A stretch of DNA of 64,000 nt. Source: BPIH01 sp042408535 (GTDB lineage Bacteria; Chloroflexota; Limnocylindria; Limnocylindrales; CSP1-4). Where the stretch lies: assembly GCA_042408535.1 (NCBI GenBank), contig JBHORA010000079.1, forward strand, positions 1 to 64,000, in the 5' to 3' direction. This document shows, in pieces, positions 16,182-23,974 of this stretch. Both the position numbers and the translations under genes were made by a program. A model generated the notes under the pieces. The model saw nothing but the letters and a program-made list of their open reading frames with translations. It did not search any database and had not been told where the DNA came from. Position 1 is the stretch's first letter. Each line of letters starts with the position of its first letter.

Positions 16182-17522
16182 GTGCCACTCGTCCTGTTCG
16201 GAGCCGTCGGTCTGCCCGGCCCGACGCCGTTCTTCGCCCCGACCGCGGCCGAGGGCGAGACCATCAACGTCTTGGGCGGTCTGCTGGTTCTCCTCGTCGG
16301 TGCGAAGCTCGGCGAGGAGGCCGCCCGCCGGCTCGGGCAGCCGGCCGTCGTCGGCGAGCTCTTCGGCGGTTTTCTCGTCGGGCCGCACGCCCTCGCCCTC
16401 GTCACGCCGGGCGAGACGGCGACGGTCCTCGCCGAGATCGGGGTCGTCATCCTCCTCTTCGCGGTCGGCCTCGAGGTCCGCCTCGACGATCTCCTCGCCG
16501 TCGGCCGGGCGGCCACAGCCGTCGCCGTCATCGCCATGATCCTGCCGATCGCGGGCGGGATCGTCGTCGGTCTCGCCGTCGGCGAGCCGGCTGGGTCAGC
16601 GGCCTTCATCGGTCTCGCCCTAGCCGCAACGAGCATCGGCATCACCACGCGCGTCTTGGCGGAGCTGCGGGTCCTGAACCGTGCCTTCTCGCGGGTCGTC
16701 CTCGGAGCAGCCGTCATTGACGACGTCCTCGCTCTCGTCGCCATCGGTCTCGTCGTTGGAGCCGTGGAGGGAGATCTCGGCGGGGGGACCATCGTCGTTG
16801 CCCTGGCGGCCGTCGGCCTTGTCCTCCTCGGCTTCGCCGCCGCCCGTCGGGCCCGAGGCCTGCGGCGCGAAGCGTTCACCTGGCCCCTCTTTGCCGACAC
16901 CCCCCTCGTGCCGGCCTTCATCCTCATGCTCACCCTCGCCATCGTCGCCGGCTCCATCGGCCTGGCAGCTATCATCGGCGCCTTCGTGGCCGGCCTCATC
17001 GTGGCCGAGACGGAGGCCCGCCACGAGCTCGAGGAGGAGATTCGCCCGCTCGGCCAGATCTTCACCCCCTTCTTCTTCGCGGTGACGGGCTCGCAGGTCG
17101 ATTTGGCTGCTCTCCTCGACCCAGCCGTCGCCGGCCTCGCCTTCGTCCTCGCCGGCGTCGGGATCGTGACGAAGGCAGTCGGCGGCCTCGTCGGGGCGCG
17201 CCCGCTCGGTCGATGGGCGGCAGCCACCGTCGGCTTCGGAATGATCCCCCGGGGCGAAGTCGGGATCGTCGTCGCCAACCTGGGGCTCGGGTCCGGGCTC
17301 TTCAGCCCCGGCGTCTTCGCGGCCGTCGTCGTCGCCGTCGTCCTGACGACTGTCGTGGCCCCGTATCTGCTCGTGTGGGCGATCCCCCGAGCCGTCGGCG
17401 AAGGGGCCGTCGTCCGCCCCGACCGTCACCGTCGGAGAGCCGCTGCCGCGGCGGACGAACCCGCGCTGTCGAGCCTCGACGAGGGGCAGCCGGCTGAGGG
17501 ACCCCGGCCGACCGAGCACTGA
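16182..17522 (+). CDS. CPA2-family cation:proton antiporter
   Basis: This 446-residue membrane protein belongs to the CPA2 group (NapA/KefB/GerN-like), which exchanges Na+ or K+ for protons. About 12 transmembrane helices are visible. The unwound helix carries the ion-binding pair in LGAAVIDDVLALVAIG (two Asp, the electrogenic NapA type). The opening GGLLVLLVGAKLGEEAARRL and GQPAVVGELFGGFLVGP are family signatures. There is no C-terminal TrkA-N domain, only a short charged tail. The GTG at 16182 is chosen because GAGGAGG lies eight bases upstream. The ion specificity cannot be read from sequence. It converges on the AI-2E-like transporter. Confidence 0.88.
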   Translation: MPLVLFGAVGLPGPTPFFAPTAAEGETINVLGGLLVLLVGAKLGEEAARRLGQPAVVGELFGGFLVGPHALALVTPGETATVLAEIGVVILLFAVGLEVRLDDLLAVGRAATAVAVIAMILPIAGGIVVGLAVGEPAGSAAFIGLALAATSIGITTRVLAELRVLNRAFSRVVLGAAVIDDVLALVAIGLVVGAVEGDLGGGTIVVALAAVGLVLLGFAAARRARGLRREAFTWPLFADTPLVPAFILMLTLAIVAGSIGLAAIIGAFVAGLIVAETEARHELEEEIRPLGQIFTPFFFAVTGSQVDLAALLDPAVAGLAFVLAGVGIVTKAVGGLVGARPLGRWAAATVGFGMIPRGEVGIVVANLGLGSGLFSPGVFAAVVVAVVLTTVVAPYLLVWAIPRAVGEGAVVRPDRHRRRAAAAADEPALSSLDEGQPAEGPRPTEH

Positions 17523-17593
17523 GGCTCGTCGTCGTGTCGCTCAGGCGCGGTCCGTGGCGGTCGCCTCGGGGCGGCCCCGACAGCCGAGCCTCA
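17520..17593. terminator. Possible bidirectional terminator structure
   Basis: TGAGGCTCG at the antiporter stop (17520-17528) pairs with CGAGCCTCA at 17585-17593. Between them TCGGGGCGGCCCCGA (17566-17580) forms an inner hairpin. The structure lies between convergent genes. No U-tract is present. Confidence 0.35.
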
Positions 17594-17615
17594 AGGGCGA
17601 CTGGCCGCGGCTCGC

Positions 17616-18995
17616 TCATGGGCCCTGCGTCCCGCCTCCCTCTGCCGCGCCCGACTCCTCTGCGGCCCGGGTAAGGGGCGACACCGCGCTGCGCCCGAGA
17701 ACGGCGGCGAGGGCAGCCTCCACCTCGACCGGCGGATCGCCGAGGCGGGCGAAGAGATATCGGTACACGTTCCGCGCCGTCGCCGCTACGGGTAGGGCGA
17801 GGATCGCCCCGAGGAGACCGGCGACGGCCGCTCCGACGACGATGGCGACGATGACGAGGCCGGGGTGGAGATCCACAGCTTGCCCCTGGATTTTCGGGAC
17901 GAGGAGGTGGTTTTCGACCTGCTGGATGGCGAGGTAGAGGAGGAAGACGGCGGCCATTGGCTCCAGGCCGGCCGTGGCGCCGACGAGGATGGCCGGGACG
18001 GCCGAGATGATCGGGCCGATGACCGGCAGGAGCTCGAGCACGCCGGCGACGAGCGCCAGAAGGAGGGCATAGCGGGCAAAGATGGGGTCGACGAAGGTCC
18101 CGAGGGCGAGGAGGCCGATGTAGGTCGCCCCGCCGACGATCCCACCGAGGAGGAGCTGAGCCCGAACCCACTGCCCGAAGACCCGCCGGACGATCTCCCC
18201 GACGGCGATGGCGTCTGCTCGCCAGGCCGGCGGCAGGGCGAGCCGGATCCCATCGGTCAGGTGGCGGGGGTCGAGGAGGACGTAGAAGACCCAGACGGGG
18301 ATGACGAGGTAGCCGAAGAGGGAGGCGACGAACGAAGCGAGGGAGCCGAAGACGGGGACGAGGACGCTCGGGTCGATTCGGAGGACGGTCTCCGCGACAT
18401 CGGTGACGGCCGTATCGATGGCCCGACGAAGCTCGGGCGGAAGGTCGAGACCTCGGTAGAACTCGCCCAGCCGGCGAAGCTGTGCGTCGAGGGCGCTCAG
18501 GAGGCCAGGCAGCTCGCGGCCAAAGCTCTGGGCCTGCTCGACGAGGGGCGTCAGGGTGAAGCTGAGCGCCTCGACGATGACGACCACGACGACGCCGTAC
18601 ACGACCGGGATGCCGACGATCCGAGGCAGGCCGAGGCGCCCCAGGGCGGCGACCGGCCGATCGAGGAGGTAGACGAGGAGGAGCCCGACGACGAAGGGGC
18701 TGAGGGCTCCCCTGGCGAGATACAGGACGGCGCCGAGGGCGGCGACGAAGACGAGGAACAGGACCCCCTGGCGAGGGAGCCGGACCGGTCGGGGCGCCGC
18801 CCCTTCGCCCGTCGCCGCCCCTTCGCCCGTCGCCGCTCCTTCGGCCCACACCGGCGTGCCCGCGGCGGGCCGTTCGCTTGCGGCGCTCGTCGAGCCTCGA
18901 TCAGACAGGCGTCCTTCGGGTGGCGAAACAGTGGGCGCCTCCGTCGGCACGCCTGCCTCGTCCTCCCGTCCAGCCTCGGCTGCACGCTCGTCCAT
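17616..18995 (-). CDS. AI-2E family (PerM/TqsA-like) membrane transporter
   Basis: The 459-residue protein has eight predicted membrane helices in the AI-2E/DUF20 arrangement: two early, a central cytoplasmic helical region (around QLRRLGEFYRGLDLPPELR), then LLGGIVGGATYIGLLALG, ELLPVIGPIISAVPAILVG and NHLLVPKIQGQAVDLHPG. Members export autoinducer-2 or exchange Na+ for protons; which applies here is unknown. Residues 45-60 are a repeat (GAATGE twice) from an 18-base duplication. The ATG at 18995 is supported by a TAGTCT hexamer eight bases upstream; an open frame to 19217 overlaps the divergent gene and lacks homology. Confidence 0.88.
   Translation of the reverse strand: MDERAAEAGREDEAGVPTEAPTVSPPEGRLSDRGSTSAASERPAAGTPVWAEGAATGEGAATGEGAAPRPVRLPRQGVLFLVFVAALGAVLYLARGALSPFVVGLLLVYLLDRPVAALGRLGLPRIVGIPVVYGVVVVVIVEALSFTLTPLVEQAQSFGRELPGLLSALDAQLRRLGEFYRGLDLPPELRRAIDTAVTDVAETVLRIDPSVLVPVFGSLASFVASLFGYLVIPVWVFYVLLDPRHLTDGIRLALPPAWRADAIAVGEIVRRVFGQWVRAQLLLGGIVGGATYIGLLALGTFVDPIFARYALLLALVAGVLELLPVIGPIISAVPAILVGATAGLEPMAAVFLLYLAIQQVENHLLVPKIQGQAVDLHPGLVIVAIVVGAAVAGLLGAILALPVAATARNVYRYLFARLGDPPVEVEAALAAVLGRSAVSPLTRAAEESGAAEGGGTQGP
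18796..18838. repeat. 18-base tandem repeat in the AI-2E transporter gene
   Basis: GCCGCCCCTTCGCCCGTC occurs at 18796-18813 and 18814-18831, with a diverging partial third copy. It encodes the repeated GAATGE segment of the N-terminal tail. Confidence 0.8.
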
Positions 18996-19003
18996 CGTCC
19001 CGC

Positions 19004-19009
19004 AGACTA
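19004..19009 (-). promoter_or_regulatory. -10 element of the AI-2E transporter, possibly leaderless
   Basis: TAGTCT on the minus strand ends eight bases before the ATG at 18995. Only 23 bases separate the two divergent start codons here, so there is no room for a normal leader on at least one side. Confidence 0.4.
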
Positions 19010-19018
19010 GCAGACGCC

Positions 19019-20134
19019 ATGACCGTCCACGACGACCGCACCGACGATCGACGAGCCGCCGCACCGGTCCCGGTGCGCCAGCGGTGGCGGCTCGTCTACC
19101 GCCGGACCGCGGCGGCAGCCGGCCTGTCTCAACGGGCCCTCGAGACCGCCTGGCTGGCGGCCCTTGAGGCGAGCGGTCTTCCCATCGCCCCGACCGGTCC
19201 CGCCAGCTCTCGACCAAAGGTCGTCTTCGGCCCGCCGATCCCCGTCGGCGCCGTTGGGGAACGGGAGCTCCTTGATGTCTACCTGCGGGAACGGGTGACG
19301 GCAGCCGAGGCCCGTCGCCGTCTGCAGCCGGTCCTGCCCACCGGCTGCGAGCTCATCGACGTCCATGATGTCTGGGTCGGGGCACCCGCGCTCCCAGCCG
19401 CCATCGTCGCCGTCGACTTCCGCGTCGAGCTCGACGTCGGCGCGAACGAACGGGCGCGCGTCGCAAAGGCGCTTCGGGCCGCGGCGCGGGCCCTCCTGTC
19501 GGCGGACCGGCTGCAGAGGATTCGAGTCCGGGGTGGGCGGGCCCGCGAATACGACCTCCGGCCCTTCCTCGTCGACCTCCGCCTCGAGCCGACCGATGGG
19601 GATCGAATCTGTCTGGCGATGCGCCTCCGCGTCGCCCCGGAGGCCGGGGCTGGCCGCCCGGACGAGGTCGTTCGGGCCCTCCTGGAGGCAACGACCGACG
19701 AGGGCGCGCTGGCTCTCCTTCGCCGGGCGTCCGAGGACTGGCTGGCCCGATCGTCGGTCGGGCTCCTCACCGCCGCGCCCGCTGACGGCGAGGCTGGCCG
19801 AACGGGGTTCGCCGGAGGTGTGGCGGCACCACCGGTCCCGCCCGGATGGGCGACTGCGACACCTGAAGGCGCACCGCCCGGCGCGGGGGACACAGCCGCC
19901 GTCTTCGGCGGGGCGACGGCGCCCCGGGGCGGTCGCCCGCTTCTCGTCGTCCGTGAACGCCTCGTCACCACCGACGAGGTTGGTAGCGCGGCGGCGGGCG
20001 GACGACTCGGAGCACCGGGGCATGACCGTCCGTCGGCTCAGGAAGCGCCAGCTCCGGGCCCTCTCCGTCGGGACGAGGAGGACCCCTCCCCAGCATTCGC
20101 CCCGGAGGACGGCGGACGCCCTGGAGCGGTGTAA
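19019..20134 (+). CDS. DUF2344 (radical-SAM-associated) protein
   Basis: The first 235 residues match DUF2344, a domain usually encoded next to, or fused to, a radical SAM protein near rplU-rpmA and RNase G. The markers are RWRLVYRRTAAAAGLSQRAL, SRPKVVFGPPIPVG and GERELLDVYL. Its biochemical role is unsettled; tRNA or ribosome modification has been suggested from context. No radical SAM gene is adjacent here, where the divergent neighbour is a transporter, though rplU-rpmA do follow 3 kb downstream. The last 130 residues are low-complexity. The ATG lies 23 bases from the opposing start codon and has no ribosome site, so leaderless translation is possible. Confidence 0.82.
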   Translation: MTVHDDRTDDRRAAAPVPVRQRWRLVYRRTAAAAGLSQRALETAWLAALEASGLPIAPTGPASSRPKVVFGPPIPVGAVGERELLDVYLRERVTAAEARRRLQPVLPTGCELIDVHDVWVGAPALPAAIVAVDFRVELDVGANERARVAKALRAAARALLSADRLQRIRVRGGRAREYDLRPFLVDLRLEPTDGDRICLAMRLRVAPEAGAGRPDEVVRALLEATTDEGALALLRRASEDWLARSSVGLLTAAPADGEAGRTGFAGGVAAPPVPPGWATATPEGAPPGAGDTAAVFGGATAPRGGRPLLVVRERLVTTDEVGSAAAGGRLGAPGHDRPSAQEAPAPGPLRRDEEDPSPAFAPEDGGRPGAV

Positions 20135-20141
20135 CATCGGG

Positions 20142-20858
20142 GTGGCCGTGGTCATCACCCTCGAACGACGTCTCCGCCGCCTCGCCTGGCTGGCTCGGCT
20201 CGCTCTCCTCGCCGTGGCCGCCGACCTCGTCGCCCACGACGCCATCTATCGCTCCCTGAGCGATGGGCCGGCTCCAGACCGCTCGCGCCCCTTGACCGAG
20301 CACGGCTATTGGCCCCTCTTCCTGGGGGTGGCGCTCGCACTCGTCGTCTCGAGCCTCGTCCGGGTCGCCCGGCGCTTCCGGCGCCTTTGGTACCTTGACC
20401 GGGCGATCGGCGCGGGAGGTGCCGCGGCGGACCTCACCACGGCACGAGGAATGGCTCGCGGTTCCTCCGACCCGCCGACCTACCATCGGGAGTTCCTCTT
20501 CCTCTGGCCGACCGTCGGGGTCGCCACGGCAGCCCTCTTCCTCGTCCAGGAGAACCTCGAGCACCTCGCTGCCACCGGGACCTGGTTCGGGTTGGCGCCG
20601 CTCGACGGGCACCTGCATCCCGACGCTCTACCCATCACCGCCGCGGCAAGCCTCGTCGTCGCTGCCGTCGGTGCCCTCGTCCGCTGGCGACTCCGCGTCC
20701 TCGAGCACCGTCTCGACGTGGCGGCCGCCGGGGCCAGGTTCCCGAGGCCGACGTCCGATCCTGTCAGCGGGGGTTGGTGGCTCGTCGCTGCTGCCTGCCG
20801 GCACGAGCGGATGCTCGTCCGCCTCGATGCCGGCCGCGCCCCACCCGTGACTGCCTGA
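20142..20858 (+). CDS. Putative polytopic membrane protein, unknown family
   Basis: The 238-residue protein has four hydrophobic helices (about residues 13-31, 53-72, 115-135 and 165-185) with His-containing loops (HDAIYRSL, NLEHL, GHLHPDALP). I cannot name the family. It starts with a GTG seven bases after the DUF2344 stop (a second GTG lies two codons on) and precedes the SCO and PCuAC copper genes on the same strand. Helical His-rich membrane proteins are common beside such genes, so a role in copper handling or cytochrome oxidase assembly is a guess from position only. Confidence 0.65.
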   Translation: MAVVITLERRLRRLAWLARLALLAVAADLVAHDAIYRSLSDGPAPDRSRPLTEHGYWPLFLGVALALVVSSLVRVARRFRRLWYLDRAIGAGGAAADLTTARGMARGSSDPPTYHREFLFLWPTVGVATAALFLVQENLEHLAATGTWFGLAPLDGHLHPDALPITAAASLVVAAVGALVRWRLRVLEHRLDVAAAGARFPRPTSDPVSGGWWLVAAACRHERMLVRLDAGRAPPVTA

Positions 20859-20973
20859 GGATCGTTCGCCCTTGGCCGTCGTCGGCCGGCGGGGTCGCCG
20901 TCGATTCGGCGACACCGCGGGTCGCTGGCCGCGTCCCTTCGTCCCGCACTCGCCTGACCCTCGACTGGAGGTC

Positions 20974-21630
20974 ATGGTGCCCTGGGCTGCCGTGCGCTCG
21001 ACCATTCGTTCAGCCAAACCGCGCCGTCGTCGCTCGCTCCTCGGCGGCTTCGTCAGCCTCGTCGTGCTCCTCGTCCTCACGGGCTGTACCGGGGGCGCGG
21101 CTGGGCCCGATGGTGGCTCGGCGCTCGAGCCGCGGGTCTACGAGCCACCAGTGCCGGCGCCGGCCCTCGACGGGCTCGTTGACACGGCCGGTCGGTCCTT
21201 CTCGCTGGAGGGCCTCACCGGCCGAGTCGTCCTCGTCAACTTCGGATACACCCACTGCCCTGACGTCTGCCCGACGACGCTCGCCGTGGACCGCGAGGTC
21301 CTTCGAGCCCGTCCCGACCGTGCGGCAGTCGTCTTCATCACCGTCGACCCGGAGCGAGACACCGCCGCTGCTCTGGCGAGCTACCTCGCCTTCTTCGAGG
21401 CGCCGATCGTCGGTCTAACCGGCGACCGGGCGTCGATCGCCGCGGTGACTGCCGCCTGGGGCGTCACGGTTGTCCTCGGCAAGCCGGACGCGACGGGCAA
21501 TTATCCCGTCATTCACACGGCCGGGACGTACCTCGTCGACCCGCAGGGGCGGCTTCGCTTCCTCTACCCGTACGGGACCCCGGCCGACACGCTCGTCACA
21601 GCCGTCGACCACCTCGTCGCCGAGCCCTGA
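20974..21630 (+). CDS. SCO1/SenC copper chaperone lipoprotein
   Basis: SCO proteins deliver copper or reducing power to the CuA site of cytochrome c oxidase. The thioredoxin-like domain shows the metal-binding CxxxC as Cys95 and Cys99 (THCPDVCP) and the distal His181 in VIHTAGTYLVDP. An N-terminal Arg-rich stretch, hydrophobic helix and lipobox LTGC (Cys38) predict a lipoprotein facing outward. The ATG at 20974 or the adjacent GTG at 20977 is supported by GGAGG just upstream; a longer frame from 20872 lacks support. The PCuAC chaperone gene follows, a common pairing. Confidence 0.9.
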   Translation: MVPWAAVRSTIRSAKPRRRRSLLGGFVSLVVLLVLTGCTGGAAGPDGGSALEPRVYEPPVPAPALDGLVDTAGRSFSLEGLTGRVVLVNFGYTHCPDVCPTTLAVDREVLRARPDRAAVVFITVDPERDTAAALASYLAFFEAPIVGLTGDRASIAAVTAAWGVTVVLGKPDATGNYPVIHTAGTYLVDPQGRLRFLYPYGTPADTLVTAVDHLVAEP

Positions 21631-21652
21631 GGCGGAAGTGGCGCCTCTTGGC

Positions 21653-21724
21653 GCGCTGCCCGAGGCGCTGCCCGAGGGGCTGCCTGAGGGGATGCCCGAG
21701 GCGCTGCCCGAGGCGCCGCTCGAG
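21653..21724. repeat. 12-base tandem repeat, six copies
   Basis: Six units related to GCGCTGCCCGAG run from 21653 to 21724 between the SCO stop and the PCuAC ribosome site. Copies 1, 2 and 5 are identical and the others differ by one to three bases. Confidence 0.9.
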
Positions 21725-21774
21725 GTGTGCTCGGACCGAAAGACTCGAACCGACTTCCATAGGAGGATTGCCAG

Positions 21775-22401
21775 ATGTCCACCGATCCTGGTCGCCTTCC
21801 GGCTCCACTCGTCTCTCCTCCGCCTCGGCTGCCGGTCGGGCGAGCCCTCGCGCCGTCTCGGCAGGAAGCTGCCGGCCCCTGCCGCGGCCGACCCCGGGCC
21901 CCTCGTGCTCCCCGCTCTGGGGGCCGCCTCGTCGGCCTCGTCGCTGCGGCCGGAGTGATCGTCCTCGTCGCCTGCGCCGCCGGCAGCGAGATCACCGTCC
22001 GCGATCCCTGGATCCGCTTGACTGATCCGAGTCGCCCGCTCGGAGGCTTCATGACGATCGTCAACGGGGGCGCCGCCGACGACGCCCTCGTCGGGGCCGA
22101 GAGCCCGGCCTTCGGCTCCATCGAGCTCCACGAGACGGTACCGGCGACTTCGGAGGCGAGCCCGATGCCGTCCGATGGGATGGCGAGCCCGATGCCGTCC
22201 GATGGGATGGCGATGGCGATGCGCCCCGTCGCGGAGATCCCCATCCCGGCCGGGGGTGAGCAGGCCCTCCAGCCCGGCGGCTACCACCTCATGCTCATGG
22301 CCCCGAAGCGCTCTCTGGCCGTGGGCGACACTGTCGAGCTGACCCTCCACTTCAAGAGCGGCCGCTCGGTGACGATCGAAGCGCCCGTGCGGGCACCGTG
22401 A
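21775..22401 (+). CDS. PCu(A)C periplasmic-type copper chaperone
   Basis: PCu(A)C proteins bind Cu(I) through a His/Met set and pass it to SCO or directly to the CuA site. Here the core shows ITVRDPWIRLTDPS, ELHET, a Met-rich strand and the closing GGYHLMLM, the expected H...M...HxM pattern. An AGGAGG ribosome site lies nine bases before the ATG at 21775. The first 50 residues are Pro/Arg-rich, then a hydrophobic helix ends in LVAC, a plausible lipobox. A 27-base in-frame duplication doubles ASPMPSDGM beside the metal ligands and adds Met residues. It follows the SCO gene by 144 bases. Confidence 0.87.
   Translation: MSTDPGRLPAPLVSPPPRLPVGRALAPSRQEAAGPCRGRPRAPRAPRSGGRLVGLVAAAGVIVLVACAAGSEITVRDPWIRLTDPSRPLGGFMTIVNGGAADDALVGAESPAFGSIELHETVPATSEASPMPSDGMASPMPSDGMAMAMRPVAEIPIPAGGEQALQPGGYHLMLMAPKRSLAVGDTVELTLHFKSGRSVTIEAPVRAP
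22156..22209. repeat. 27-base in-frame tandem duplication in the PCuAC gene
   Basis: Identical 27-base copies at 22156-22182 and 22183-22209 encode ASPMPSDGM twice. The extra Met residues lie near the expected copper ligands. Confidence 0.9.
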
Positions 22402-22498
22402 CGTTCAGCGGCTGGCGGTCGTGCTCGGCTGCCCCCGGACGTGCGCCGCCCCCATCCTGACACAGGCTCGGCCCTCCGACTGTCGAGCCGGACCAGCT

Positions 22499-22579
22499 GC
22501 GCCCTGCTACGCCCCGCGCCCTGCTACGCCCTGCTCCGCCCTCCGCGCCCTGCTACCCCCCGCGCCCTGCTACGCCCTC
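22499..22579. repeat. Degenerate tandem repeat of GCGCCCTGCTACGCCC
   Basis: About four copies, with shorter CCCTGCTCCGCC fragments between them, in the spacer upstream of rplU. Confidence 0.75.
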
Positions 22580-22865
22580 GTGGCGCTTCGGCCGGGCGTG
22601 CGCCCCACGCACATCCTGGCGGTCCAGCGGCTGCCGGGGCCGACCGACGTGTCGAATCCATGCCCGCAGGATTGAAAGATTCAACAGGGCGGGGCTGTGG
22701 ACGACCGGACGGCCGTTCACGGTAAGCGTGTGCAGGGACGCCTCAAGCCTTGGGGCCCGCTCGAGCCCGGCCGAGGCCAAAGAATGTGCACCCCACTCAC
22801 GTCGCTGCCGAAAACGAGGCGCCGGGGTCACGAGATCGACGGGCATGGGAGGTCCGGACGCGGCC

Positions 22866-22945
22866 GACCGCCGCCACGCTCCGCCGACCGCCGCCAGGCT
22901 CCGCCGAACGCCGCCAGGCTCCGCCGACCGGCCCCAGCCTCGGCC
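22866..22945. repeat. 20-base tandem repeat, about four copies
   Basis: Units related to GACCGCCGCCAGGCTCCGCC begin at 22866, 22886, 22906 and 22926. The last has diverged most. The period of 20 would break a reading frame, in line with a non-coding location. Confidence 0.85.
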
Positions 22946-23001
22946 GACCACCGCCGCGCCGGGACGACCACATTGCGTTCCGGCGACCTCTACCGTGCTC
23001 G

Positions 23002-23030
23002 TTGACGGCTTCGCCGGCTCGCCGTACACT
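23002..23030 (+). promoter_or_regulatory. Sigma-70-type promoter for rplU-rpmA
   Basis: TTGACG (23002-23007), a 17-base spacer and TACACT (23025-23030) form one of the two best promoters in the window. The predicted start near 23037 leaves a leader of about 110 bases before rplU, long enough for a regulatory leader. Confidence 0.7.
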
Positions 23031-23146
23031 CGACGCTCGCGCCGCGGGCCGCCCGTCGTGGCCCCGGTGACCCCCGACGTCCGCCCAGGCGGTTGCGCCC
23101 GACCGCCACTGGTCGCGGCCCGACCAGCGACCGAAGCAGAGGATCC

Positions 23147-23971
23147 ATGTACGCAGTCATCGAGACCGGCGGCAAGCAGTACCGCGTCGAGCTCGGCAGC
23201 TTGCTCGAGGTCGAACGGCTTGACGCCGAGGAGGGTCAGACGGTCACCCTCGACCGGGTTCTTCTCGTCGCCGACGGCGGCGAGGCCGCCATCGGCCGGC
23301 CGATCGTGACCGACGCCACCGTCCACGCGGAGGTGGTCCGCCAGACCCGCGGCGAGAAGATCGACGTCTTCAAGTACCGGCCGAAGGCTCGCCGCCGGGT
23401 GAAGAAGGGGCACCGCCAGGAGCTGACGGTTCTCCGCATCGCCGACATTCGCTTCAACGGCCGGAGCGCAGCCGAGCTCGCCCGGCAGGCGGAGGAGGTG
23501 GCCAGGACGGAGCGTCAGCGGCTCGAGGAGGCGGCTGCTCGCCAGGCAGCAGCTGACCGGGAGCTGGCGGCTCGTCTCGCTGCGAAGCGTGCCCAGGCCG
23601 GTGAGGCCCGCGAGGCGATCCGCGGTGGGGCGGGTCGCTCGGCGACACCGGCGGCGGAGACGACGCCCGAACCGAGCCCCGAGACGACGCCCGAACCGAG
23701 CCCCGAGACGACGCCCGAACCGAGTCCCGAGACGACGCCCGAACCGAGCCCCGAGAGCGGGCCAAGCACCAGTCGGGGGCGGGGCGGCGCCGGCCGGACG
23801 TCCAGGGCGTCGGCCCGCCCATCGCCCTCGGGCTCCGCGGCCTCGCCCGAAGCCGTGGGGGCCGAACCTGCGGCCGAGTCCGGTCAGGCGATCGAGACCG
23901 ACACCGAGGGAACCCGACCAGAAGGGCCCCGGTCGGCGCGTCGAACCCGGACCACGAAGAAGGACGAGTAG
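23147..23971 (+). CDS. rplU: 50S ribosomal protein L21 with long C-terminal extension
   Basis: L21 binds 23S rRNA in the large subunit. Residues 1-103 are a standard L21 (MYAVIETGGKQYRVELG, GEKIDVFKYRPKARRRVKKGHRQ). The protein then continues for about 170 residues: an Ala/Arg/Glu-rich segment with helical or coiled-coil character (about 104-160), four copies of an eight-residue ETTPEPSP-type repeat (about 171-202), and a Ser/Arg/Glu tail ending KKDE. The family is usually near 103 residues. The ATG at 23147 follows AGAGGA. rpmA starts three bases after the stop. The extension probably lies on the ribosome surface; its function is unknown. Confidence 0.93.
   Translation: MYAVIETGGKQYRVELGSLLEVERLDAEEGQTVTLDRVLLVADGGEAAIGRPIVTDATVHAEVVRQTRGEKIDVFKYRPKARRRVKKGHRQELTVLRIADIRFNGRSAAELARQAEEVARTERQRLEEAAARQAAADRELAARLAAKRAQAGEAREAIRGGAGRSATPAAETTPEPSPETTPEPSPETTPEPSPETTPEPSPESGPSTSRGRGGAGRTSRASARPSPSGSAASPEAVGAEPAAESGQAIETDTEGTRPEGPRSARRTRTTKKDE
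23657..23752. repeat. 24-base tandem repeat, four copies, in rplU
   Basis: Four units starting GAGACGACGCCCGAACCGAG (23657, 23681, 23705, 23729) differ at a single position. They encode the ETTPEPSP repeat of the L21 tail in frame. Confidence 0.92.
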
Positions 23972-23974
23972 ACG

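Larger units (their letters stand above)
22402..23146. other. Repeat-rich spacer and L21 leader
   Basis: This 745-base gap holds two tandem-repeat arrays (22499-22579, 22866-22945), a short palindrome TTGAAAGATTCAA at 22672-22684 and the rplU promoter. A long minus-strand frame (22553-23983) is antisense to rplU and has no recognisable domain. No RNA gene could be identified. Confidence 0.55.

Noticed and set aside
17616..19217. Longer 533-residue form of the AI-2E transporter
   Set aside because: The extra 74 residues overlap the divergent DUF2344 coding region and are not conserved; the ATG at 18995 fits the family and has a -10 box.
22671..22685. ATTGAAAG, resembling the end of some CRISPR repeats
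   Set aside because: Occurs once, with no spaced copies and no cas genes; only a short palindrome.
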